Positions 56,680 to 64,000 of a stretch of DNA of 64,000 nt are shown one piece after another. The first letter of the stretch is position 1; the number at the start of each line of letters is the position of its first letter. This DNA is from Nemertoderma westbladi. Its lineage: Eukaryota > Xenacoelomorpha > Nemertodermatida > Nemertodermatidae. The stretch spans positions 37,799 to 101,798 of the forward strand of contig JAUCBJ010006239.1 in the NCBI GenBank assembly GCA_032718475.1. The letters are read 5' to 3'. The notes under the pieces were generated by a model. The model searched no databases. It was not told the DNA's origin and saw nothing but the letters and a program-made list of their open reading frames with translations. Made by a program: the position numbers and the translations under genes.

Positions 56680-57239
56680 GAAATTCCAGGACACCTCATT
56701 TCAGAGTGCGACATACACTCTGAACTTGTATATTCCGAAAGTTCCAGCAGATGACCCATATTCCTTCGAGTTTGGTACGGAGCGATTGAAACTGCGATTC
56801 GAACACAATAAAATACGCCTGATTCTTAAAGAGTTTGAGAAGGATAATACTAAACCAGCCTATGATTATGAAACTTCCGTTCTTCAAATTCCCTTCCCTT
56901 CTACGAATTTCAGAGTCGAGGAATGGAACTATATTGCTTTCAAGGTAGAGAAGATTATAAGCAATGGTAACCCGTTTAGCATTTTCTATCCAGTTGATGG
57001 AAATTGGCATGAATTTGACATGAACGATTCGTGGGAAAAGGCCAATTTCAATGATGGGGAATCTCCAAACTCCGAATTTATGTTATTTGGGGTAACCAAC
57101 TACACAAAGGATGTTGGGGATTTGGATGAGAGTTTTGACAAATTCATGGTTAGCTGCTTCAAATACTACGAATGCGCTCTGAGTGAAAAAGCGGTTATAA
57201 AGTCCAGAGATGATTGTGAGACATATAACAATGCCATGG
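56680..57239 (+). CDS. Internal exon, beta-sandwich (laminin-G/lectin-like) candidate
   Basis: A well-formed exon: acceptor TATATATTTTCAG ending at 56679, donor G/GTGAGTAT at 57239-57240. The open frame covers all 560 bp (first base completes a codon). The product reads YTLNLYIPKVPADDPYSFEF, then RLKLRFEHNKIRLILKEF, EEWNYIAFKVEKI and FYPVDGNWHEFDM: alternating strands with aromatic residues, as in laminin-G/concanavalin-type beta-sandwiches. Two Cys follow (SCFKYYECAL) and another (DDCETYNN). It is probably part of the same secreted protein as the exon at 53753, by orientation and distance. Fold assignment is tentative. Confidence 0.65.
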
Positions 57240-58398
57240 GTGAGTATACAGTCGTTGTTGTAATTAATTACTTTATAATTGTAATTAATTAATTCTTTTT
57301 ATGTTTGGTTTGATAATTATGAACAGATAACGTTTTATGTGGTCCCTGAACACGATGAAACTAGTTTTAAATATTTCTGGTCAATTCTAAACCAATTTTT
57401 TTGCCAATCTGGTGCCCCAGAATGAAAATTACATGTAGCACAAATTATAAACAACTGTTAAATTTTGCTTTTGGTTTGGAAATTCTGAAGCTATTCTTAG
57501 CGCATTTGATCAAAAACGTAATTTCACTAATATTTGTCCCCTATTTGTAACTGAATCTCAACTTGTAATTGTAGCGGATTAAATCCCGGATGATACATTC
57601 ACCAGCTAAGTGCGTTAGTGTACCCTCGGAGCTGAAGGGCTGGAGAAGTATCTTTTTGGTAGAACACACTGTATTTCTGATTCACTTCTTTATTGTGACG
57701 GCAATTGATCATTAATAATTTAACTTATTAGTACAAACAGTTCCGCTGAAAGTGTATGGTGGCACAGTTAATTAAGGTAATGACTGACTAATTATGGACG
57801 CAGATCTCAAGACTGGGCGATGGGTCTCGCTTTAGAGGAGACGTACTATCTACCAAATTCAAGTACATCAATGCTCAATCATGATACTGTTAATAATAAA
57901 TTATCTGTTTGAAATATAGATCGCATATGTCGCCGTGTCGTAATTATTTGATGGTTTAGGATGTAAGCCGGCACACACGGATCTATACACGATTGTCTAG
58001 AGATTCTCGATAATGATAAAATACAGGGACCCACCTAGCTTTACTCGTCTCAAAAAACGTCAGCTTGGTTCCCATACCATAAGGCGATATATTCTTCCAA
58101 ATGTAACAAACAATATCAACACAATAACACTATTTAAATGCAATTGAATAATAAATTATGATAGACTTGAATTCGATATTTACTTGGATCCAGTTGAATA
58201 TCCCAGTCAATATGATTGCACCGGGATCTTTCACCATGTCCATGACCATGTCATTGTAATGCCTGTCGGAATAAAGTTTGTTTTAGAAGAACTTTAGATA
58301 TATTTGTAGTAGAGGGAATTTGATCTGCGTTCGAATCAACTGCAATCGCTATGGTGTGTCATCATCAAACTGTCCCGAAAGTCTGGTAAAATTTTTTC
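57240..58398 (+). other. Presumed intron start and non-coding sequence
   Basis: Begins with the splice donor GTGAGTAT. No further exon is recognised before the solo LTR. Confidence 0.5.
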
Positions 58399-58975
58399 TG
58401 TAAGCGGATTCAATTCCGCTGCATTACCCTCATAAAATGAGATAGTGGCATTTTCAGCAATATGTTGGAGATACGAGATTAACAATTATTAATCTCATAT
58501 CACGTCGGGGGACAGTACAAACCCCGAAGCCACATACAAAGGGAGGTTAGAGGTCAAACCACCTCGGAGGGGAGACAGCTAGCAGGGGCTAGCAACAGGG
58601 GGGAAACACTCCCAGAGAGTGGAAAGGCGTGAAATAGGTTATTAGCCAATAGGGGAGAAGGAGAGCATCCACTAGGTAGCAGCCCAAGGTACTGTAGGTG
58701 TGAAGTAATCATATATTATCTCCTACATACCGGTAAATCAGTTCAGTTACCCAGTTGCCAGTTTCAGTGCAGACCGGCATTTTTGTCTTACCGTCATCAC
58801 AGTGCTGTCATATGCTGTTATTCAGATTGCTATTACCGGTTTATCATTCATACTATGCTATCATTACGAATTATTATATATCGGAACAAAGGAATATCAA
58901 ATTCAAATATTTTCCCATCAGCCTGCTGTGACGCGTACAAGCATAATCCGGTCGGGATCCCTTGATCCCGTCACA
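58399..58975 (+). repeat. Solo BEL/Pao LTR
   Basis: 577 bp, starting TGTAAGCGGATTC and ending GATCCCGTCACA. It is related along its length to the LTRs at 42554 and 49506 read on the minus strand (shared: TTATTAGCCAAT, GACGCGTAC, ATCCCGTCACA). It is flanked by TTTTC on both sides (58394-58398 and 58976-58980). No internal sequence remains, so it is a product of LTR-LTR recombination. It lies in opposite orientation to the other members of this family in the window. Confidence 0.88.
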
Positions 58976-59357
58976 TTTTCTGCATTTGCTTTGCTTTGTA
59001 AATAAGTCTAGGTAGCTAGATCTCTATAAATCAAATGTTGTTTGTGTTTGATTATTATTTGTAGTGCAATAATTCTAGAATATCGTTTATTTGAAAAAGA
59101 TAGAGAGAGCTATCGAAAGCTAATAATAAAAAATAAATTTTTAGTGATTGATCATATAAGTTGTCACCTTTTGAATTCTTAAAAAATTATTATACAAAAA
59201 CAAATTGATCTCACACCCTAGTCATATTCCTTAACTTTCTTAACTTAATTTAAATTTATATATATATATCAATATATATATCATATATATATATATACAT
59301 ATAACATGTCCATCCAAAGCCATTTCAGTATATTTACGTTTGGCTCTTAAATGGATA
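58976..59357. other. AT-rich non-coding with (TA)n at about 59257-59298
   Basis: No gene is seen. Confidence 0.6.
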
Positions 59358-59945
59358 ATGTTTCGGTAATTTGGCAATTCCGTCAATAGGTTAATAATTT
59401 ACTTTTATTTTATGTACAGTACAGTAATTTAGTAGCAGTGAATAGTTACCATTTGATTTGGATTTGCTTTGGTTTAATGTGAATTTAATTAGATAATGTT
59501 TCGGTAATTTGGCAATTCCGTCAATAGGTTAATAATTTACTTTTATGTTAATAATTTACTTTTATGTTGTTATGGTTTACTAGCAGTTTATACTGTACCA
59601 TTATTTCTTGTGTTTTGGCATTATGTAATTTAGTAACAGTGAATAGTAACTATTTGATTCTGGATTTGCTTTGGTTAATGTTTCGGTAATTTGGCAATTC
59701 CGTCAATAGGTTAATAATTTACTTTTATTTTATGTACAGTACAGTAATTTAGTAGCAGTGAATAGTTACCATTTGATTTGGATTTGCTTTGGTTTAATGT
59801 GAATTTAATTAGATAATGTTTCGGTAATTTGGCAATTCCGTCAATAGGTTAATAATTTACTTTTATGTTAATAATTTACTTTTATGTTGTTATGGTTTAC
59901 TAGCAGTTTATACTGTACCATTATTTCTTGTGTTTTGGCATTATG
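59358..59945. repeat. 320-bp tandem duplication with internal sub-repeat
   Basis: The block beginning ATGTTTCGGTAATTTGG recurs at 59358, 59496, 59678 and 59816. The spacing 59358 to 59678 and 59496 to 59816 is exactly 320 bp, so a 320-bp unit (itself containing two related halves) is duplicated. Confidence 0.85.
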
Positions 59946-60090
59946 GTAGCGTGGTTTATACTGTATGGGCATTTGTACTGTATCGTCGTCTCTGTGTTGG
60001 GTGTAGGCTTACTGTAGTTTGGTATGGGCTTTTGTACTGTATCGTCGCCACTGTGTTGTGTGTAGACTTACTGTAGTTCGGTAGTCTGGC
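59946..60090. repeat. Two-copy repeat of about 67 bp
   Basis: The segment with TTTGTACTGTATCGTCG and GGCTTACTGTAGTT occurs twice in tandem. Non-coding. Confidence 0.65.
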
Positions 60091-60599
60091 AGTACCGTAA
60101 CATTACTGCATTACTGGGGCTCGGGAGTCAGGCGTTACTGACCGGTTTAGTGTATCCTTTCTGCAGTTTGGTACTGCAGTGCTCCAGTACACAGGGATGT
60201 ACTTGGTTTGTAATAGACTTACATTACAGTCCTATCTGTCAGTCTGTAGGTGGGTGGAGTTGCTCGGTTTCATATAATTTAAATTAGTTGTTTAGTGCAG
60301 TTAGCTAGGTAGTACATTAGTTATATTTGAGAAAGTTTAGTAGTTTTTTTAGTTCAGTAGTCTATAGTTTAGTAGTGCTTTAGTTTATTTGATAAAGATT
60401 ATGTAATATAATCGAAAATTTATAAACTTTTTAGCGTTTTACCATTTGGGAGTTAGTTCCGGCAGCGGCAGAACAATTAAGTAAATATATATCTTTCCTT
60501 TCTGCGGTTTGGAGAAGTACTACTTGTTATATATATATATATTATATATATATTTTACTATTATTGTGCTATATTGTATTTATAATATATTTATTTACT
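60091..60599. other. Non-coding, with (TA)n at about 60527-60551
   Basis: No gene is recognised. It may be the body of the retroposon-like unit whose tail lies at 60600-60737. Confidence 0.45.
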
Positions 60600-60737
60600 G
60601 TAAGAGAATTATCTATTGTTCTTACCGGTACATTTACTGGTCTCACTATTCTTCACACGGCCAAGAAGTAATTAATTTGTGATATAATATTGTGTATTTA
60701 TATGTGATGACAATAAACATCAATCAATCAATCAATC
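60600..60737 (+). repeat. Retroposon-like 3' tail
   Basis: The sequence ends GATGACAATAAACATC followed by a tetranucleotide (AATC)n tail, a typical LINE/SINE 3' end. The word TATTCTTCACACGGC upstream is shared with the dispersed repeat at 50.7 kb. It immediately precedes the hammerhead array. Confidence 0.5.
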
Positions 60738-60769
60738 ACCCCCTACTGGAGAGAGAGCGTTGGATTAAC

Positions 60770-60823
60770 ATGTGTCCTGCACGGGTTAGTGTAGCTGATG
60801 AGCCAAATCCCGGCGAAACACAT
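60770..60823 (+). ncRNA. Hammerhead ribozyme, copy 1
   Basis: Helix III ATGTGT (60770-60775) pairs with ACACAT (60818-60823). The cleavage site is GTC, with the cut after C60776. Helix I is CTGCAC (60777-60782) with GTGTAG (60789-60794), closed by GGGTTA. The core CTGATGA is at 60795-60801. Helix II is GCC (60802-60804) with GGC (60812-60814), closed by AAATCCC. The core GAAA is at 60815-60818. Helix III is the open one, so this is a type III arrangement. Loop I GGG can pair with loop II CCC, the kind of loop-loop contact natural hammerheads use to cleave at low magnesium. Confidence 0.93.
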
Positions 60824-61229
60824 ATGCAAAAATGTAACCAATGTGATAATTTTACTTACAGTATTTAAACAGGGTTGCGCTTTGTGTCCCTGCTTAAATA
60901 AAACGATGACTACTTACGGTTGAACAGATAGGAACATGTTGTTTCTCTGTTTCCAAATAATTTTACTTGCTTGATATTGGTCTGTCAAAAACATAATTCG
61001 TTCAACTCAAAATTATATTTAAGAGACCGGATCATGCTGAACATGGTTGTATAAAATGCCTTCCTATTATTTTATTTTTATTATAATTAGCAACCATGCA
61101 CTAGACAAATTATCTCATATAGTGTTGCTAAGGAAATGATTGCTTATTTGATCTGGAATGCAATACTATTTTGTTTATTATGTATGTGTGTGTGTTTAGC
61201 TGGGTTTTGGTGTAGTTAGTTGGATTAAC

Positions 61230-61283
61230 ATGTGTCCTGCACGGGTTAGTGTAGCTGATGAGCCAAATCCCGGCGAAACACAT
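61230..61283 (+). ncRNA. Hammerhead ribozyme, copy 2
   Basis: Same core boxes, helices and GTC site as copy 1, shifted by 460 bp. Predicted cut after 61236. Confidence 0.93.
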
Positions 61284-61689
61284 ATGCAAAAATGTAACCA
61301 ATGTGATAATTTTACTTACAGTATTTAAACAGGGTTGCGCTTTGTGTCCCTGCTTAAATAAAACGATGACTACTTACGGTTGAACAGATAGGAACATGTT
61401 GTTTCTCTGTTTCCAAATAATTTTACTTGCTTGATATTGGTCTGTCAAAAACATAATTCGTTCAACTCAAAATTATATTTAAGAGACCGGATCATGCTGA
61501 ACATGGTTGTATAAAATGCCTTCCTATTATTTTATTTTTATTATAATTAGCAACCATGCACTAGACAAATTATCTCATATAGTGTTGCTAAGGAAATGAT
61601 TGCTTATTTGATCTGGAATGCAATACTATTTTGTTTATTATGTATGTGTGTGTGTTTAGCTGGGTTTTGGTGTAGTTAGTTGGATTAAC

Positions 61690-61743
61690 ATGTGTCCTGC
61701 ACGGGTTAGTGTAGCTGATGAGCCAAATCCCGGCGAAACACAT
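61690..61743 (+). ncRNA. Hammerhead ribozyme, copy 3
   Basis: Identical to copy 1 by eye. Predicted cut after 61696. Confidence 0.93.
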
Positions 61744-62149
61744 ATGCAAAAATGTAACCAATGTGATAATTTTACTTACAGTATTTAAACAGGGTTGCGC
61801 TTTGTGTCCCTGCTTAAATAAAACGATGACTACTTACGGTTGAACAGATAGGAACATGTTGTTTCTCTGTTTCCAAATAATTTTACTTGCTTGATATTGG
61901 TCTGTCAAAAACATAATTCGTTCAACTCAAAATTATATTTAAGAGACCGGATCATGCTGAACATGGTTGTATAAAATGCCTTCCTATTATTTTATTTTTA
62001 TTATAATTAGCAACCATGCACTAGACAAATTATCTCATATAGTGTTGCTAAGGAAATGATTGCTTATTTGATCTGGAATGCAATACTATTTTGTTTATTA
62101 TGTATGTGTGTGTGTTTAGCTGGGTTTTGGTGTAGTTAGTTGGATTAAC

Positions 62150-62203
62150 ATGTGTCCTGCACGGGTTAGTGTAGCTGATGAGCCAAATCCCGGCGAAACA
62201 CAT
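62150..62203 (+). ncRNA. Hammerhead ribozyme, copy 4
   Basis: Identical to copy 1 by eye. Predicted cut after 62156. Confidence 0.93.
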
Positions 62204-62609
62204 ATGCAAAAATGTAACCAATGTGATAATTTTACTTACAGTATTTAAACAGGGTTGCGCTTTGTGTCCCTGCTTAAATAAAACGATGACTACTTACGGT
62301 TGAACAGATAGGAACATGTTGTTTCTCTGTTTCCAAATAATTTTACTTGCTTGATATTGGTCTGTCAAAAACATAATTCGTTCAACTCAAAATTATATTT
62401 AAGAGACCGGATCATGCTGAACATGGTTGTATAAAATGCCTTCCTATTATTTTATTTTTATTATAATTAGCAACCATGCACTAGACAAATTATCTCATAT
62501 AGTGTTGCTAAGGAAATGATTGCTTATTTGATCTGGAATGCAATACTATTTTGTTTATTATGTATGTGTGTGTGTTTAGCTGGGTTTTGGTGTAGTTAGT
62601 TGGATTAAC

Positions 62610-62663
62610 ATGTGTCCTGCACGGGTTAGTGTAGCTGATGAGCCAAATCCCGGCGAAACACAT
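62610..62663 (+). ncRNA. Hammerhead ribozyme, copy 5
   Basis: Identical to copy 1 by eye. Predicted cut after 62616. Confidence 0.93.
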
Positions 62664-63069
62664 ATGCAAAAATGTAACCAATGTGATAATTTTACTTACA
62701 GTATTTAAACAGGGTTGCGCTTTGTGTCCCTGCTTAAATAAAACGATGACTACTTACGGTTGAACAGATAGGAACATGTTGTTTCTCTGTTTCCAAATAA
62801 TTTTACTTGCTTGATATTGGTCTGTCAAAAACATAATTCGTTCAACTCAAAATTATATTTAAGAGACCGGATCATGCTGAACATGGTTGTATAAAATGCC
62901 TTCCTATTATTTTATTTTTATTATAATTAGCAACCATGCACTAGACAAATTATCTCATATAGTGTTGCTAAGGAAATGATTGCTTATTTGATCTGGAATG
63001 CAATACTATTTTGTTTATTATGTATGTGTGTGTGTTTAGCTGGGTTTTGGTGTAGTTAGTTGGATTAAC

Positions 63070-63123
63070 ATGTGTCCTGCACGGGTTAGTGTAGCTGATG
63101 AGCCAAATCCCGGCGAAACACAT
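63070..63123 (+). ncRNA. Hammerhead ribozyme, copy 6
   Basis: Identical to copy 1 by eye, in the truncated last unit. Predicted cut after 63076. Confidence 0.93.
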
Positions 63124-63494
63124 ATGCAAAAATGTAACCAATGTGATAATTTTACTTACAGTATTTAAACAGGGTTGCGCTTTGTGTCCCTGCTTAAATA
63201 AAACGATGACTACTTACGGTTGAACAGATAGGAACATGTTGTTTCTCTGTTTCCAAATAATTTTACTTGCTTGATATTGGTCTGTCAAAAACATAATTCG
63301 TTCAACTCAAAATTATATTTAAGAGACCGGATCATGCTGAACATGGTTGTATAAAATGCCTTCCTATTATTTTATTTTTATTATAATTAGCAACCATGCA
63401 CTAGACAAATTATCTCATATAGTGTTGCTAAGGAAATGATTGCTTATTTGATCTGGAATGCAATACTATTTTGTTTATTATGTATGTGTGTGTG

Positions 63495-64000
63495 TGTTCG
63501 CGCTTTCAGACCTTTGGCAGTTTAACCCGCCAAATTAGAATGTCTTCTAGATAATAAATCTGCTTTTTAGTCTATGACAAGTATTTGATTCACTACACTA
63601 GTCGAAACCAATCCGTGCGCGACCATTCACCCGCTGGATATTCCCGGGAGATTGGGTTCGACGGTTTAATTTGTATTGCTATGTAAGCCTAATGTATTAT
63701 TCGACTGACAGTATTATATAATCTCTGACAATATTATTCACCTTCGGTAATATTAACAGTTCCTTTAGGACGTGGCGCTTTATCTACATAAACAGAGTTA
63801 TGACTTAAACTACTCGCAACGATATGGCTTAATTATAATCCACATATATGGCGCATTCTTTAGGAATTGCTTCTTTAACAGACTCACTCATACACTATGC
63901 TGCACAATACTGCACACTAATCTGCCAATCTTCACTGATTTTAGTCACATATAAAAGGAACACAGGCTGACTCATGTAGGGTCTATCAAATAACATTAGA
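63495..64000 (-). repeat. LTR-like repeat, minus orientation, running off the window
   Basis: Inverted counterpart of 2310-2818. It starts (plus strand) TGTTCGCGC, the reverse complement of the repeat's 3' end, directly after the GT run of the sixth hammerhead unit, so it is inserted into the array. The matched blocks include GACGTGGCGCTTT and GCGCATTCTTTAGG. The element's 5' part and any coding region lie beyond 64000. The open frame at 63772-63954 is accidental. Confidence 0.7.

Larger units (their letters stand above)
60759..63494 (+). repeat. 460-bp tandem array with hammerhead ribozymes (retrozyme-like), 6 copies
   Basis: Units start (TGGATTAAC) at 60761, 61221, 61681, 62141, 62601 and 63061, a constant period of 460 bp. 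They are identical by eye. The sixth is cut at about base 434 by an LTR element. Each unit has one hammerhead ribozyme near its start, a hairpin (ATTTAAACAGGG against CCCTGCTTAAAT, with one mismatch), a second pairing (CATGGTTG against CAACCATG), an AATAAA and a short GT run. There is no open frame of note. Tandem units of a few hundred bp with one hammerhead each match animal retrozyme-type repeats, whose transcripts self-cleave into monomers. Confidence 0.95.

Noticed and set aside
60759..63494. CRISPR-like or coding interpretation of the tandem array
   Set aside because: Units are contiguous 460-bp identical repeats without variable spacers, in a eukaryotic context, and have no open frame. 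The ribozyme core explains the conservation.
1..64000. tRNA, rRNA or snRNA genes
   Set aside because: I looked for tRNA A/B-box words and rRNA-like blocks and saw none. This was by eye only, so a covariance-model scan could still find one.

Overview
This is a repeat-dominated stretch of a eukaryotic, almost certainly metazoan, nuclear genome. The evidence is intron-bearing exons, BEL/Pao LTR retrotransposons, LINEs, hAT-like MITEs and minisatellites. I see no bacterial operon, rRNA or tRNA gene. Frequent short palindromes (AGGCCT and ACCGGT words) and the BEL/Pao load suggest a marine invertebrate, but the sequence alone does not fix the taxon.

Layout. 0-3 kb: an unrecognised decayed coding region followed by an LTR-like repeat. 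3-5.6 kb: duplicated non-coding blocks and a 15-bp minisatellite. 5.6-17.4 kb: two old minus-strand BEL/Pao elements joined end to end. One has an LTR and gag-protease; the other has gag-protease-RT-RNase H and carries a 5'-truncated LINE with a visible target duplication. 19.2-19.6 kb: a hAT-like MITE. 19.9-36.2 kb: a very young BEL/Pao element with near-identical 975-bp LTRs, a 5-bp target duplication and a complete 2008-aa gag-pol frame; its gag is split by about 4.7 kb of other DNA. 36.3-41.5 kb: a decaying minus-strand gene of tyrosine-recombinase type, whose 3' coding region runs into a 2.8-kb array of 21-bp repeats. 42.55-50.07 kb: a second young BEL/Pao element, complete with LTRs and target duplication, but coding only for gag, protease and a membrane-spanning tail. 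50-58 kb: LINE fragments, a dispersed repeat and two exons of a probable secreted-protein gene. 58.4-59.0 kb: a solo BEL LTR. 59.3-60.7 kb: tandem duplications and a retroposon-like tail.

The most notable feature is the array at 60.76-63.49 kb: six apparently identical 460-bp units. Each carries a complete hammerhead self-cleaving ribozyme with a GTC cleavage site, CTGATGA and GAAA core boxes, three helices and complementary loops. This is the organisation of metazoan retrozyme-type repeats, whose transcripts can cut themselves into monomers and circularise. An LTR element has inserted at its right end, so the array may continue outside the window.

How the parts relate. The autonomous BEL element (19.9-36.2 kb) supplies RT, RNase H and integrase, which the second young element lacks, so trans-mobilisation of the latter by some BEL element is plausible. 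The target site of the autonomous element is preserved empty in a related repeat at 50.7 kb. LINE-type RTs (12.8 kb, 51 kb, 55 kb) are candidates for mobilising non-coding repeats, but no direct link to the hammerhead array is visible.
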